A stretch of 64,000 nucleotides of DNA from an uncultured Lachnospiraceae bacterium (GCA_948470335.1 CAOKOL010000009.1:40775-104774); one strand, 5' to 3'; positions 50,154 through 61,008 are shown, counted from the stretch's first letter. Numbers and translations: made by a program. Notes: generated by a model from the sequence alone, not told the origin.

Positions 50154-52022
50154 TTATCCGTTTTTCATCACATATGTCGGCACAATCTGACACACTTTCT
50201 GACGGATTCCCTCCGCGTCTTCTTCTGCCAGCTCCCGCAGCTCCTCCAGCTCCTGAAGGAATTTCTCATCGTCAAACTCAATCGGCTTTCCGATATGAAT
50301 CAGCTTATTCTCCGTTTCTTTCAGCCCTTCTTCGCTCATCAGAAGCTCCTCATACAGCTTCTCTCCGGGACGCAGGCCGGTAAATTCAATCTGAATCTCC
50401 TCGAAGGGTTTATACCCTGACAGCCGGATCAGATTTTCCGCCAGATCCAGAATCTTCACAGGCTCACCCATGTCCAGCACAAAAATTTCTCCGCCCTTTG
50501 CCAGCGCTCCGGCCTGGAGTACCAAAGACACTGCTTCCGGAATCGTCATAAAATACCGGATAATATCCGGGTGAGTGACAGTTACCGGACCGCCCTGCTC
50601 AATCTGCTTTTTAAACAGCGGAATCACGCTGCCGTTGCTGCCCAGCACATTTCCGAACCGTACGGCCACAAAATCTGTCCGGGACCGGTGGTTCATCATC
50701 TGAATAATCATCTCACAGAGCCGCTTTGAGGCCCCCATGATATTGGTGGGATTCACGGCCTTGTCCGTGGAAATCAGGACAAACCGCTGCACACCATACC
50801 TGTCTGCGGCCTGTGCCGTCGTATATGTGCCGAACACATTATTTTTAATCGCCTCGTTCGGGCTGTCCTCCATCAGTGGCACATGCTTATGGGCTGCGGC
50901 ATGGTAGACAATTTCCGGCCGGTATGTTTCAAAAATAGAATTGATGCGGTGGACATTGCGCACGGATGCGATCAGCACCACCAGATTCAGCTTCGGATAC
51001 CTGCGTCTCAGCTCCTGCTGGATATCATAGGCATTATTTTCATAAATATCCACAATAATCAACTGTCTGGGATCGTGGGCGGCAATCTGGCGGCACAGCT
51101 CGCTGCCGATAGAACCGCCGCCGCCGGTGACAAGAATCGTCTTTCCGGCCACATAGCCCATTACGGACTCCACCTGCAGTTTGATGGGCGCCCGGCCTAA
51201 AAGGTCTTCGATCTCCACTTTCCGAAGCCGGGAGACGCTTACCTCCCCATTGATCATCTGATAGATTCCGGGAAGTACTCTCAGCTTGCAGCCCGTCTCC
51301 TGACAGATCTGCAGAATTTCCCGCACCTCCGACTGGGGCACCGAGGGCAGCGCCACAATGATTTCATCCACATTCAATTCGCGGGCCAGAAAACCGATGT
51401 CATTTCTCGTTCCCATAATCTTGACGCCCCGCAGATATTTTCCCTGCTTTGATTCATTGTCGTCAACCACACAGCAGACCTTCTGATCCAAATAACGGCT
51501 GTTCTGAAACTCTTTAATCACCATGGCCCCCGCCTCGCCGCCGCCGACCACCATCGTATTCCGTCTGGCGTCTTCCTTAAAGCCCGGCCGCCGCTCCTGG
51601 AACATCCGCAGTATCCGATAAGTAAAACGCAGCGCACCCACGCCCATAATCAGCAGAAAATACTTAATCAGATAGAAGCTGATGGGCATCCGCACTCTCA
51701 TAACCGCCAGAATAATGCCCTGTAAAACAATACTGACCGTACAGGCGCTGATCACATTCAAAAGCTCGGTGCTGCTGGCAAAACTCCAGACGCTGCGGTA
51801 AAGCCTAAACAGCACAAATAAAATAATCGTCAGTACCAGATTAACCGGCAGATATTTCAGTTCGGCGCTCACGTACTGCATGTCCATCCTGCTGAACCGG
51901 AAATCATACCGGACGTAAAGCGCCAGAAACCCGGTTACGGACACAATCAGGAGATCCAGAACAACCAGAAGGGCCACCCGGTTTTTCGGCGCATTTTTCT
52001 CAATAAATTGTCCCACATTCAT
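50154..52022 (-). CDS. CapD/EpsC-like nucleoside-diphosphate-sugar epimerase/dehydratase
   Basis: 622 residues. Four membrane segments at the N-terminus (about 18-130), then a Rossmann-like domain with NTMVVGGGEAGAMVIKEFQN. The SDR catalytic domain begins at KTILVTGGGGSIGSELCRQI, with HAAAHKHVPLMEDSPNEAIK, STDKAVNPTNIMGASKRLCE (the Lys of a T/M-x-x-x-K-type site) and FVAVRFGNVLGSNGSVIPLF. Members such as PglF, FlaA1-like and CapD make UDP-4-keto-6-deoxy sugars, usually toward bacillosamine or FucNAc. It should supply an amino-deoxy sugar for the first transferase. GAGGTG lies upstream of the ATG. Confidence 0.92.
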   Translation of the reverse strand: MNVGQFIEKNAPKNRVALLVVLDLLIVSVTGFLALYVRYDFRFSRMDMQYVSAELKYLPVNLVLTIILFVLFRLYRSVWSFASSTELLNVISACTVSIVLQGIILAVMRVRMPISFYLIKYFLLIMGVGALRFTYRILRMFQERRPGFKEDARRNTMVVGGGEAGAMVIKEFQNSRYLDQKVCCVVDDNESKQGKYLRGVKIMGTRNDIGFLARELNVDEIIVALPSVPQSEVREILQICQETGCKLRVLPGIYQMINGEVSVSRLRKVEIEDLLGRAPIKLQVESVMGYVAGKTILVTGGGGSIGSELCRQIAAHDPRQLIIVDIYENNAYDIQQELRRRYPKLNLVVLIASVRNVHRINSIFETYRPEIVYHAAAHKHVPLMEDSPNEAIKNNVFGTYTTAQAADRYGVQRFVLISTDKAVNPTNIMGASKRLCEMIIQMMNHRSRTDFVAVRFGNVLGSNGSVIPLFKKQIEQGGPVTVTHPDIIRYFMTIPEAVSLVLQAGALAKGGEIFVLDMGEPVKILDLAENLIRLSGYKPFEEIQIEFTGLRPGEKLYEELLMSEEGLKETENKLIHIGKPIEFDDEKFLQELEELRELAEEDAEGIRQKVCQIVPTYVMKNG

Positions 52023-52135
52023 ATAAACACCTCATCTTTTGTAAATTCTCTCCCCCGCTATTCACAAAGACAAACGCTCCTGTCAGGCTCAAAGGTGTGT
52101 CGTCCGTCAAATATCTTTGCTTTTTTCGTGTACCT

Positions 52136-52165
52136 ATTATACAATATCAATCCTTTCTATGTAAA
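52136..52165 (-). promoter_or_regulatory. promoter of the CapD-like/loaP operon
   Basis: Minus-strand TTTACA (52160-52165), 18-base spacer and TATAAT (52136-52141). It overlaps the end of the acyltransferase gene and gives a leader of about 108 bases, long enough for a LoaP-recognised hairpin (for example CAAAG / CTTTG flanking TTTGACGGACGACACAC). Confidence 0.6.
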
Positions 52166-53307
52166 CAGTGAGTTATTGCCAGCACAATTTTTTCCACTAA
52201 CAGCGGAAGTCCCACGCCGGCAATCGTATAAGCAATCCACCATCCGCCGCCCTTAACCAGAATCGGAAAAGAAGCCAGCAGATATGCCGGTTCATGATAC
52301 ACGGCCAACTGCAGCGCGACCACCGGCCGGAATGCCAGAAAATGAAGAAAAAGGATATAAATACTGCGCCTTCCGACATAGATAAACAGATCTTTCATCT
52401 TACGTTTATTTTTGGTCAGACACATGGAAATGGCCAGAAGCCAGACCCAGCCTGCCAGAGAACATAGCAGAAGAAACCACCAGCTCGGATATGTATTCAG
52501 GTTCAGAGAAATCCCGCCCTGCTTTCCCGCTATGTAAAAAAAAGGAATCCCCGCCGCTGCAATCAGACCGCGGAATCTCTCGATCACCGGGTTGATTGCA
52601 CCGGATATTTTTTTCAGATAAAATCCGCACAGATAAAGCGGATAGCAGACTGTGGCTGACGTTACACATTCTTCCAGAATCAACTGCCTGCGCTGAAGCT
52701 TCCAACTGATATACAGGCTGACAGCCCCGCTCAGAATCAGAACCAGATGCTGCAGCATGTCCGGTATGCGCGTCCCTGCTCTTTTCGTCATACTCCGGCC
52801 CATCAGCCTTTTTCCGGTTTCCGTAAGCAGGCACAGACAGGCAAACAGGATCGTGATATAAAAAAGAACAACGATAAACCAGCCGGCCCCGAAATATTTC
52901 TGCATTCCCCAGGTATTCATATGAAAAGTCCATGCAATGGCATTTACAATCGCAGGCCATTCCATCCGGCTGACAGCGCCGGGAAATTCGGGGTTCTCGG
53001 TAAAAAAGCCGATGCTGATAAACCCATTATAAAAAATCCATCCGAAACTGTTAAAAATCACAAACGGGAGCCAGAGGCTTCGGAGCTTTTTCAGCCCATA
53101 GGCCCATAAACTGTCACAGTTCCGTATTTTTTCCGCATCAAAGCAATATCCTGATGCCATAAAAAAAACTGCCATATGGAACAGATAAATCGAAGCGCCC
53201 CCGGGAGCATCGCAGTGTCCAAGGACGACACAGATAATCGCCAGCCCTTTCAGCACATCTATATTCTCATCACGTATTTTCGTATCTGACAAAGCCATCG
53301 CCGACAT
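52147..53307 (-). CDS. acyltransferase family 3 membrane protein (OafA/WecH-like)
   Basis: 386 residues with about ten hydrophobic segments. ENIDVLKGLAIICVVLGHCD contains the conserved His after the first span. SIYLFHMAVFFMASGYCFDA has the second family motif, and LRSLWLPFVIFNSFGWIFYN follows. This family O-acetylates or otherwise acylates surface sugars. The ATG at 53295 (MALSD) has better spacing from GGAG than 53307. It stands at the edge of the polysaccharide locus, so it probably decorates that polymer. Confidence 0.88.
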   Translation of the reverse strand: MSAMALSDTKIRDENIDVLKGLAIICVVLGHCDAPGGASIYLFHMAVFFMASGYCFDAEKIRNCDSLWAYGLKKLRSLWLPFVIFNSFGWIFYNGFISIGFFTENPEFPGAVSRMEWPAIVNAIAWTFHMNTWGMQKYFGAGWFIVVLFYITILFACLCLLTETGKRLMGRSMTKRAGTRIPDMLQHLVLILSGAVSLYISWKLQRRQLILEECVTSATVCYPLYLCGFYLKKISGAINPVIERFRGLIAAAGIPFFYIAGKQGGISLNLNTYPSWWFLLLCSLAGWVWLLAISMCLTKNKRKMKDLFIYVGRRSIYILFLHFLAFRPVVALQLAVYHEPAYLLASFPILVKGGGWWIAYTIAGVGLPLLVEKIVLAITHCLHRKD

Positions 53308-53444
53308 ACTCCGCTTTCACATCAAAGGCAATCAGGGACAGAGGAACCGAACATCTGTGATTCCATAACAGACAGAAGAAAAGAATTGCTGCTGATACAC
53401 AGAAAAGAAAGTATGCAGAACTTTCTTTTGCTATGATACGAATG

Positions 53445-53564
53445 AGAATCCTGCTTTGCAGGATTCTCCGCCTGTGGCGGGTCGCCCTGGCGACATTTAC
53501 CTTACCGCCACAGTGCGTTCCTGCCCGGAGGGCTTTTATATCGTAGGTTCCCTACGATATAAAA
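53445..53564. repeat. structured intergenic element, copy 2
   Basis: Stem 1 is AGAATCCTGC / GCAGGATTCT, identical to copy 1. Stem 2 is CTGTGGCGG / CCGCCACAG (53472-53480 with 53505-53513) enclosing GTCGC-CCTG-GCGAC. Stem 3 is GCCC-GGA-GGGC (53523-53533), keeping the GGA loop. Stem 4 is TTTTATATCGTAGG / CCTACGATATAAAA (53534-53547 with 53551-53564). It lies just past the 3' end of tRNA-Ala, as copy 1 lies just past the larC1 terminator. Confidence 0.7.
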
Positions 53565-53568
53565 AAAG

Positions 53569-53641
53569 TGGAGCATAGGGGATTCGAACCCCTGACCTCC
53601 ACACTGCCAGTGTGGCGCGCTCCCAACTGCGCTAATGCCCC
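53569..53641 (-). tRNA. tRNA-Ala (anticodon GGC)
   Basis: A 73-base cloverleaf. Acceptor GGGGCAT pairs with ATGCTCC (one G-U); D-arm AGCGCAGTTGGGAGCGC; anticodon stem CCACA / TGTGG with loop CTGGCAG giving anticodon GGC; T-arm with GGTTCGAATCC. Discriminator A follows and CCA is not encoded. A run of seven T follows on the minus strand. Confidence 0.95.
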
Positions 53642-53752
53642 ATCGCAATCATTATACCATAAAAAAGGAAAATTGCAACCTGAATATACATGAATTTTTC
53701 AAAAAATTTCAACAAAAGCCAGGTACGTTTTCGGATCAGCCGAAATCTGCTT

Positions 53753-54343
53753 TTAACTGTGGCCAGGCTGTCTGCGGAATTTTACGCCGCTTTCCACATC
53801 CATCGACTCGATCACCGCCAGCGATTCTACTCTGACCCCCTTACCGCGGATCAGTTCGCCGCCGGGCTGAAACCCTTTCTCGATGGCAATGCCAATGCCC
53901 TCCAGCACAGCTCCCGCGCTTTCCACAATCTGAATCAGCCCTTCCAGCGCCTTGCCGTTGGCCAGAAAGTCGTCGATAATCAGAACATGGTCCTCCGGAC
54001 CCAGAAATTTCCTTGACACAATCACATCGTACACCCGCCTATGGGTGAAGGACTCGATCTTCGTGGAGTAAACCTCGCCGTCGATATTGACACTCCGGGC
54101 TTTTTTGGCAAACACCACTGGCACGCCAAAATGCCGCGCGGCGATACAGGCTACGCCGATTCCCGATGCCTCGATGGTCAGAATCTTGTTTACCGGCGCG
54201 TCGGCAAACAGCCGTTTCCACTCTTTTCCCATCTCGTCAAACAGCGGAATATCCATCTGATGGTTCAGAAAACTGTCCACCTTCAGCACGCCGCCCTCTT
54301 TTACGACTCCGTCTTTCCGGATTTTATCTTCCAGTAATTTCAT
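53753..54343 (-). CDS. xpt: xanthine phosphoribosyltransferase
   Basis: 196 residues from the ATG at 54343 ([20 protein letters not shown]), which has GGAG 10 bases upstream; the frame to 54466 is rejected. PRPP-binding loop: [40 protein letters not shown] is the second conserved segment. It salvages xanthine to XMP with PRPP. No purine riboswitch core is visible upstream, unlike many Firmicutes xpt genes. Confidence 0.93.
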   Translation of the reverse strand: MKLLEDKIRKDGVVKEGGVLKVDSFLNHQMDIPLFDEMGKEWKRLFADAPVNKILTIEASGIGVACIAARHFGVPVVFAKKARSVNIDGEVYSTKIESFTHRRVYDVIVSRKFLGPEDHVLIIDDFLANGKALEGLIQIVESAGAVLEGIGIAIEKGFQPGGELIRGKGVRVESLAVIESMDVESGVKFRRQPGHS

Positions 54344-54476
54344 CGTTTCCGCTCTCCTGACGCAGATTCCCGCAGATATTTCTGTCTTCCGCGCATCTTC
54401 ATCTTCTGTCCTCCGGCTGACTCCCTCTGCCTCAGCGATGAAAAAAAGAGGAGTGCCGATTCCCATAAAGATACCA

Positions 54477-54509
54477 TACTGCCCATATTTATGAAAGATA
54501 TGGGCAGTA
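54477..54509 (-). terminator. hairpin after the pyruvate:ferredoxin oxidoreductase gene
   Basis: TACTGCCCATAT and ATATGGGCAGTA form a perfect 12-bp stem with a 9-base loop, 18 bases beyond the oxidoreductase stop. No T-run follows, so it may be an mRNA 3' end stabiliser or a weak terminator. Confidence 0.5.
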
Positions 54510-54527
54510 CAATATCCGCGTTTCTTT

Positions 54528-57500
54528 TTATTTCTCTTCCGTCGCGTACAGCGCCACCAGTTTGCTCAGATGCGCGTACTTGGCCGCCGCGTTTGCCTCG
54601 GACTGATCGAACAGCTTCTGTGCCCGCTCAGGGTTTTTCAGTGCCAGGGAGGAGTAACGAACCTCACCCTTGATGAATTCCTGATAGCTTTCGCTGGGCG
54701 CCTTGCTGTCCAGGGAGAAAGGATTCTGTCCTTCCTCGGCCAGTGCCGGATTAAACCGGAACAGATGCCAGTAACCGGCCTCCACAGCCATCTTCTCCTC
54801 GGTCTGGGCCTTGCTCATGCCGGCCTTGATGCCGTGGTTGATACAGGGCGCGTAAGCGATAATCAGAGAAGGTCCCGGATAAGCCTCTGCCTCGGCGATG
54901 GCCTTCACGGTCTGGTTGTAGTCCGCGCCCATGGCGATCTGGGCCACATACACATAGCCGTAGCTCATGGCGATCTGGGCCAGGTCTTTCTTCTTCACAT
55001 CCTTGCCGCCTGCCGCAAACTGAGCCACCGCGCCCACAGGAGTGGATTTGGATGCCTGACCGCCGGTATTGGAGTAAACCTCGGTGTCAAATACCATAAT
55101 ATTGATATCCTTGCCGCTGGCCAGCACATGATCCACGCCGCCAAAGCCGATATCATAAGCCCAGCCGTCGCCGCCGAATACCCACTGGGACTTCTTGGCC
55201 AGGAAATCTTTTTCTTTCAGAATCGCCAGCTTTCTCTCGCTGGTACACTTGCAGTTCTCAAGCGCCTCAACAAGCTTCTCGGAAGCCGTGCCGTTTGCCG
55301 CGCCGTTTCCGAACGTATCCAGCCAGCCCTGGCATGCTTCCTTCACCGCGTCGCTCTTTGCGTTCGCGGCCAGTTCTTCCACTTCTTCTCTCAGACGGTT
55401 TCTGATGGCATTCTGTGCCAGCAGCATACCGTAGCCAAACTCCGCATTATCCTCAAACAGAGAGTTATCCCATGCGGGGCCCTGGCCTTTTTCATTCACC
55501 GTGTAAGGCGTGGAAGGTGAGGAGTTGCCCCAGATGGAGGAACATCCCGTCGCGTTGGCGATATACATTCTGTCGCCGAACAACTGGGTAATCAGTTTTG
55601 CGTAAGGGGTTTCGCCGCAGCCCGCGCATGCGCCGGAGAACTCCAGCAGCGGCTGCTTAAACTGGCTGCCCTTTACGGTAGTCTCTTTAAACTTCTCGGC
55701 AACCTCAGCCTTTCTCGGAACCTTCTGTCCGGCGTCAAAGATCACCTGCTGTCCCTCATGCTCTGCCAGCGGCTGCATGGTCAGCGCCTTGTCACCCTTC
55801 TTTCCGGGGCAGACATTCGCACAGGAACCGCAGCCCGTACAGTCAAGGGCGGAAACGGTAATGGCAAATTTCAGCTCTTTCAGACCCGTCATCTGCAATG
55901 TCTGAGTCCCCTCAGGCATAGCGGCAGCTTCCGCTTCCGTCATGGCCACCGGACGGATAACCGCATGGGGGCACACATAGGAACAGAAGTTACACTGGAT
56001 ACAGTTCTCCGGATTCCACACGGGAACATTCACCGCGATGCCCCGCTTCTCAAACGCGGAAGCGCCGGAAGGGGTGGAGCCGTCCACATAGGGCTTAAAG
56101 GCAGATACGGGCAGTTTGTTGCCTTCCTGCATATTAATGGGGATCTGGATATTGTTCACAAAGTCAACCACATCCTTCCGATCTCCGGAAGCCGTCATAC
56201 CCATCGTCTCGTCGCCACAGTTCTTCCAGCTTTCAGGCACCTGGATCTCCACTACCTGCTTGGCCCCTTCTTCAATGGCCGCCCAGTTTTTCTTTACCAC
56301 GTCCTCGCCTTTTCTTCCGTAGGTCGCCTGAGCCGCTTTTTTCATCAGCTCGATGGCTTTGTCCTCGGGAATGATATTTGCCAGCTTGAAGAAAGCGGAC
56401 TGGAGGATGGTGTTGATGCGGGTCGGGCCCATGCCGGTCTCAATACCGATTTTTACGCCGTCGATGGTGTATAATTTAATGTTGTGCTCCGCAATATATC
56501 TCTTGGCCTGTCCGGGCAGATGCTCCTCAAGCCCCGCCAGATCCCAAGAACAGTTCAACAGGAAGGTTCCGCCGTCCTTGATATCCTGCACCATGTTGTA
56601 CTTGCGCACATAGGAAGGATTGTGGCAGGCCACGAAATTAGCCATGGAAATCAGGTAGGTGGACCGGATCGGGTCCTTTCCGAAACGGAGGTGAGAAATC
56701 GTTACGCCGCCTGACTTCTTGGAATCATAATCAAAGTATGCCTGAGCATACATATCCGTATTGTCGCCGATAATCTTAATAGAGTTTTTGTTCGCGCCTA
56801 CCGTACCGTCCGCACCCAGGCCCCAGAACTTGCAGCTAATGGTGGAGGCAGGGGTGGTATCGGGATTCTCCTTTACTTCCAGAGAGAGATTGGTCACATC
56901 GTCGGTAATGCCGATGGTGAATACCGCTTTCTCCTGATTCCGGTATACGGCGATAATCTGTCCGGGCGTGGTATCCTTGGAACCCAGACCGTAACGTCCG
57001 GAGAATACGGGCACTGCGTCGAACTTGCTGCCCTTTAACGCTGCCACCACGTCCAGATACAACGGCTCGCCTATGGAACCGGGCTCTTTTGTTCTGTCCA
57101 GAACGCTGATCTGCTTTACGGTATCGGGAATCGCCTCGATCAGTGCCTTGGCGCTGAAAGGACGGTACAGGCGCACTTTTACCACGCCCACTTTTTCTCC
57201 GGCCGCCGTCAGATATGCCAGCGTCTCGTCAATGGTGTCGCATACGGAACCCATGGCGATAATCACGTGCTCCGCGTCTTTCGCGCCGTGATAGTTAAAC
57301 AGTTTATAGTCTGTGCCGATCTTGGCATTTACTTTGTCCATATATTCCTGAACAATCGCAGGAAGTTCTTCATAATAGGGGTTGCACGCCTCTCTGGCCT
57401 GGAAGAAGATATCCGGGTTCTGAGCCGAGCCTCTCTGGCAGGGATGGTTGGGATTCAGAGCGCTGTCTCTGTAAGCCTGTACCGCATCCAGGTCAACCAT

Positions 57501-58079
57501 GTCCTTCAGATCCTCATAATCCCATGCTTCGATCTTCTGGATCTCGTGGGAAGTACGGAAACCGTCGAAGAAATTCAGGAAAGGCACCCTTCCCTTGATT
57601 GCCGCGCAGTGGGCTACGGGCGTCAGGTCCATAACTTCCTGAACACTGGACTCACACAGCAGGGCACAGCCAGTCTGACGGCATGCCATCACGTCGGAAT
57701 GGTCGCCGAAAATTGACAGGGCATGAGAAGCCAGGGCACGGGCAGATACGTTGAACACGCCCGGAAGCTGCTCGCCGGCGATTTTATAAAGATTCGGAAT
57801 CATCAATAACAGACCCTGAGAAGCCGTAAAAGTGGTGGTCAGCGCGCCTGCCGCCAAAGAGCCGTGTACGGCGCCTGCGGCACCTGCCTCGGACTGCATC
57901 TCGATTACCTGAACCTCCTGACCGAAAATGTTCTTTCTTCCGTCAGTCGCCCACTCGTCCACCGCTTCCGCCATTACAGAGGAAGGGGTAATCGGATAAA
58001 TCGCCGCTACTTCGGTATATGCGTATGACACATGAGCCGCAGCATGGTTGCCATCCATGGTTTTCATTTTTCTAGCCAT
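54528..58079 (-). CDS. nifJ: pyruvate:ferredoxin (flavodoxin) oxidoreductase
   Basis: 1183 residues, the single-chain form. Domain [21 protein letters not shown] at the N-terminus. Two ferredoxin-like clusters, [12 protein letters not shown] and [13 protein letters not shown], near residues 690 and 745. A further Cys site lies in [20 protein letters not shown]. The thiamine diphosphate domain has [20 protein letters not shown] and [20 protein letters not shown]. It converts pyruvate and CoA to acetyl-CoA, CO2 and reduced ferredoxin, central to fermentation in this cell. Transcribed alone from 58252-58279 with a structured leader. Confidence 0.96.
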   Translation of the reverse strand: MARKMKTMDGNHAAAHVSYAYTEVAAIYPITPSSVMAEAVDEWATDGRKNIFGQEVQVIEMQSEAGAAGAVHGSLAAGALTTTFTASQGLLLMIPNLYKIAGEQLPGVFNVSARALASHALSIFGDHSDVMACRQTGCALLCESSVQEVMDLTPVAHCAAIKGRVPFLNFFDGFRTSHEIQKIEAWDYEDLKDMVDLDAVQAYRDSALNPNHPCQRGSAQNPDIFFQAREACNPYYEELPAIVQEYMDKVNAKIGTDYKLFNYHGAKDAEHVIIAMGSVCDTIDETLAYLTAAGEKVGVVKVRLYRPFSAKALIEAIPDTVKQISVLDRTKEPGSIGEPLYLDVVAALKGSKFDAVPVFSGRYGLGSKDTTPGQIIAVYRNQEKAVFTIGITDDVTNLSLEVKENPDTTPASTISCKFWGLGADGTVGANKNSIKIIGDNTDMYAQAYFDYDSKKSGGVTISHLRFGKDPIRSTYLISMANFVACHNPSYVRKYNMVQDIKDGGTFLLNCSWDLAGLEEHLPGQAKRYIAEHNIKLYTIDGVKIGIETGMGPTRINTILQSAFFKLANIIPEDKAIELMKKAAQATYGRKGEDVVKKNWAAIEEGAKQVVEIQVPESWKNCGDETMGMTASGDRKDVVDFVNNIQIPINMQEGNKLPVSAFKPYVDGSTPSGASAFEKRGIAVNVPVWNPENCIQCNFCSYVCPHAVIRPVAMTEAEAAAMPEGTQTLQMTGLKELKFAITVSALDCTGCGSCANVCPGKKGDKALTMQPLAEHEGQQVIFDAGQKVPRKAEVAEKFKETTVKGSQFKQPLLEFSGACAGCGETPYAKLITQLFGDRMYIANATGCSSIWGNSSPSTPYTVNEKGQGPAWDNSLFEDNAEFGYGMLLAQNAIRNRLREEVEELAANAKSDAVKEACQGWLDTFGNGAANGTASEKLVEALENCKCTSERKLAILKEKDFLAKKSQWVFGGDGWAYDIGFGGVDHVLASGKDINIMVFDTEVYSNTGGQASKSTPVGAVAQFAAGGKDVKKKDLAQIAMSYGYVYVAQIAMGADYNQTVKAIAEAEAYPGPSLIIAYAPCINHGIKAGMSKAQTEEKMAVEAGYWHLFRFNPALAEEGQNPFSLDSKAPSESYQEFIKGEVRYSSLALKNPERAQKLFDQSEANAAAKYAHLSKLVALYATEEK

Positions 58080-58219
58080 TATCGTATTTCCTCCTACGAA
58101 TTTTATATGGTGATATCAGGGGGCAAGTTGCCTGACCCCCAATGTACTGACACGCCCGCGACACCCACAGCCGCCGCATACAGCCGCGTCTTTTGCGCAG
58201 GCGTGCGCATAAACAGGTT

Positions 58220-58279
58220 AGGCGAGGGAAATCCCCTTTCCCTCGCCTATTATTATACATGATAAAAAGTAAAATGCAA
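58220..58279 (-). promoter_or_regulatory. promoter and 5' leader hairpin of the oxidoreductase gene
   Basis: Minus-strand TTGCAT (58274-58279), 16-base spacer and TATAAT (58252-58257). Nearly at the inferred start, AGGCGAGGGAAA (58237-58248 on this strand) pairs perfectly with TTTCCCTCGCCT (58220-58231) over a 5-base loop. A leader of about 165 bases follows, with a later GGGGG / CCCCC pairing near 58115-58140. The 5' stem probably protects the mRNA of this highly expressed gene. Confidence 0.6.
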
Positions 58280-58286
58280 ACATAAA

Positions 58287-58544
58287 TTACGAAATATAAA
58301 GCTCTGGCGCAATACAAACATGAAAACTGTTTACATGCCCTTTTTCCGGCTCTTTTCCCTCTGCCCGGCACAGCTCCAGGTAGTCGTCCACCGCCCCGTG
58401 AAAGTCGTCTATAAACTCCTTCGCACTGGTCCCCTCATAGGAAATCAGTGCCCTGACGCCCATGACGCTGCCATAAAACACGCCGTCATTTTCAGAAAAT
58501 TCCACCGAACCCACATATCCTTTATAGGCAACGATACTGTTCAT
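58287..58544 (-). CDS. hicB: HicB-family antitoxin
   Basis: 85 residues. The partly degraded RNase H-like fold of HicB is visible: YKGYVGSVEFSENDGVFYGS, VMGVRALISYEGTSAKEFID, DFHGAVDDYLELCRAEGKEP. It overlaps hicA by 4 bases (ATGA). It should bind and block HicA. A separate C-terminal DNA-binding domain is absent, so autoregulation may depend on the complex. Confidence 0.9.
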   Translation of the reverse strand: MNSIVAYKGYVGSVEFSENDGVFYGSVMGVRALISYEGTSAKEFIDDFHGAVDDYLELCRAEGKEPEKGHVNSFHVCIAPELYIS

Positions 58545-58798
58545 ATGAGTCCCTCCTGCTCCAGCGTCCTGACCAACTGTTTCACCTGATATTCCAGCAA
58601 TTCTTTTCTCGGATGAGGTTTATGAAGCAAAACCGGCGCATATTGTTCATTGATAAACATGATGCGGGAACCGCTGGTTTTTCCTTTGTTAAAACGTGAA
58701 TACCCCAAATATTTCAGCAGGGATTCCGCCTCATCAAAAGTAAAATCCTTAGGCTTGGTTTTCAGTTTCTTAATTAGCTTTTCTTTTTGTCCCATCAA
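58541..58798 (-). CDS. hicA: HicA-family toxin
   Basis: 85 residues. Double-stranded-RNA-binding-like fold: TFDEAESLLKYLGYSRFNKG, KTSGSRIMFINEQYAPVLLH and KPHPRKELLEYQVKQLVRTL. HicA cleaves mRNA in translation-arrested cells. The usual GSHH motif is GSR here with His later in LLHKPHP, as in one HicA subgroup. It is the first gene of the pair, with promoter at 58821-58849. Confidence 0.88.
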   Translation of the reverse strand: MMGQKEKLIKKLKTKPKDFTFDEAESLLKYLGYSRFNKGKTSGSRIMFINEQYAPVLLHKPHPRKELLEYQVKQLVRTLEQEGLI

Positions 58799-58820
58799 TT
58801 ATTCCTCACCCGTCGTTTCA

Positions 58821-58849
58821 ATTATACTTCGGGAATATCGGATTCGCAA
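58821..58849 (-). promoter_or_regulatory. promoter of hicAB
   Basis: Minus-strand TTGCGA (58844-58849), 17-base spacer and TATAAT (58821-58826), 23 bases before the gene. Confidence 0.65.
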
Positions 58850-58873
58850 CAATTTTTATCAACATTCTGTTTG

Positions 58874-61008
58874 TTATTCTACTTCCCAATCCTCCGCCAT
58901 CCGCTCATTCGCCTGCTCCTGCAGCCGTTCCAGCTCATCCAGATTCAGGTCCTCCCGGACGAAATCAGGCACCCGGCCCATCGCGAAGCTATAGCTTTCA
59001 TATGTCTCATTCCCGTTCTCATCGGGTCCTCCGGACACGGATATGGCAAACTCAATCTTATTTTCACGCCTTAATACCATCGTATTTTCCCACATCCAGT
59101 CGGAAGGGGCCGCCGCTTCCAGCAACTGTCCGGCTTTCTCTCCTGTGTAGGTAACTTCCGGCACGTCAGTGCCTTCTACCAAACCTTCTCCCTGAAGAAA
59201 ATAGTACAGATCCGGCGTCGATATGGTAATCCGGGTATCTGCCCTGACAGCCTGCTGCCGGGACTTCATCCCCGCGTCGGCCAGCAGTCCGATGGTTTCG
59301 GTCATGGACGGATATACATAGTAGTCAGGCTCCCCCTCATTCTTATCTTTCGCGAACGTCAGCGTGCCAAAAGGAATTTCCTCCATATCATAAAGGGTCA
59401 GCTCTCTGTACTCCTCGCAAAAGGCGCGAAACAAACGCATCAGCTCCGCATGAGATACGTCCAGCCGGACTGAGGAATTGATTCCGTTGTAAAAGTATGC
59501 ATTCCCGATTTCTTCCTCCGAACGGGTCAGAATGGGATAACAGCCTTCTTTAAAAGACTTATCGGTAAAAACCCGATTCACCAGCTCCCTTTTATCAGTA
59601 GTCAGCCAGTAATTCCGATATACCACCTTACCGTTTTTCAGGCAGTACTTCACATACAGGTTTGTCGCGTAATTCGCTCCGTTTTCTTCCCCATCTGCCG
59701 CCACATTCACGGCCATCCTGCCGTCTTTGCTCCGGAATTCTTCCGTTTCCTCCAAAAGCTCCACCAGCAGCCCGTAATCGGTAAAGGACATCTCACTGAC
59801 AGGCACATCCACCCGGTACAGGCTTCTGCCGTTTACTTCCTCAATAAAAACATTTTCATTGAGATTACTCATGCCTACCGCCGCACTGTAAAACTGGCTT
59901 TCCGACGGAATGTAGGTGTCAAAGCCCGTCAGGTCAAATGCAAATACTGCCGTGATCACCGCAGCCGCCGCCCCTGCCACGGCCATTTTAACACCGCCCC
60001 GGAAAGCCGCCTTAAATTCCGACTCCATCACAATCTGCAAAACGCCGTGGGCCAGAAGCCAGCCGCATACCATGCCGAATATCATCCAGCCGTCCGAATA
60101 CTGGGCGGCCATGGAAGCAAACATCCATCCGCCGCTTAACGTCACAGGCACGCTGAGCAGCAGATAAATCACCGGTTTTGTCTTTGGGAAAGCCACGGCC
60201 CTCTCCGCCGCCTCCGAAGGACGGCCCCGGTACAAAAGCAGCGCCGCCACTGTCAGCGCCAGCCAAAATGCCAGAACCGTGGCCAGATCTCCCCAGGGGA
60301 ATCCCCAGTGTTTCATATTATACTCCAGGGAGCTGGCCGTCGCCATATAGGCCGTCGCCGGAGACGCCCAGAAATAGGGCCGCAGGCCTTTTGTCCAGAA
60401 GGTGTCGTAAAAATAGCTGTGAAAACCCCAGTTTAAAAGCTGAATCAGGATTCCGTAAAAATGCAGAATCAAACAGCCCATGGTGGCGGACAGCATATTT
60501 CCGGTCAGCATCACCGCAATCACCGCCACCGTATACAGCAGCAGATAGTTCACCAGATGCAGGGCAAACGCGCTGAACGCATACCGAACCATCAGCCCGG
60601 GCGTCAGGCTTTTTCCTGACACGATCAGCAGATACAGACACAGGTTTACGAGAAAAGAAACCAGGTAAATCAGGATGCCGTTCAGATAAGAGACAGCATA
60701 CAGTATCTCCCTGCGCACCGGAATCCCGTGGTAAAAATCTACTTTTTCTTAGACTGCAGGTAAGAAAACCCGTTGATCCCGCAGATCATAGAACCGATAA
60801 ACGTGATGACGGCAAAGAATGGGCTTATGTCGATCATATAATTGGTCACCGTGTCGCTGAGCATCTTCTCCGATACCGGGTCGGATACCTGGGCGGCTCC
60901 CGCCACCGGCAGGAAGAAGAAAAATACGATTATGGCCAGCACAAAGCTCCACAGCCGCTGCTTCCCGTCTTCCCGCATTAATTTAAAAAACAAGCTTTTT
61001 GATGTCAT
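58874..61008 (-). pseudogene. ABC-2 type permease split by a frameshift
   Basis: The first part starts at the ATG 61008 (GGAGG 9 bases upstream, overlapping the ATPase end) and reads MTSKSLFFKLMREDGKQRLW to SYLQSKKK, stopping at 60739. In the -1 frame the protein continues without a gap as VDFYHGIPVRREILYAVSYL for about 615 more residues to 58874, with seven or more membrane segments and a large extracellular domain. GFSYLQSKKKVDFYH is the normal junction in this permease family. The break is at AAG AAA AAG TAG: one A too few, or a programmed -1 slip on the A-run. Both halves are otherwise intact, so the defect is recent, regulated or a sequencing error. Confidence 0.75.

Noticed and set aside
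54344..54476. Purine riboswitch upstream of xpt
   Set aside because: No conserved TATA...junction...TTTCTACC-type core or kissing loops could be found in the region.
54570..55520. Long plus-strand open frame opposite the pyruvate:ferredoxin oxidoreductase gene
   Set aside because: It is an antisense shadow of a highly conserved coding region with strong codon bias.
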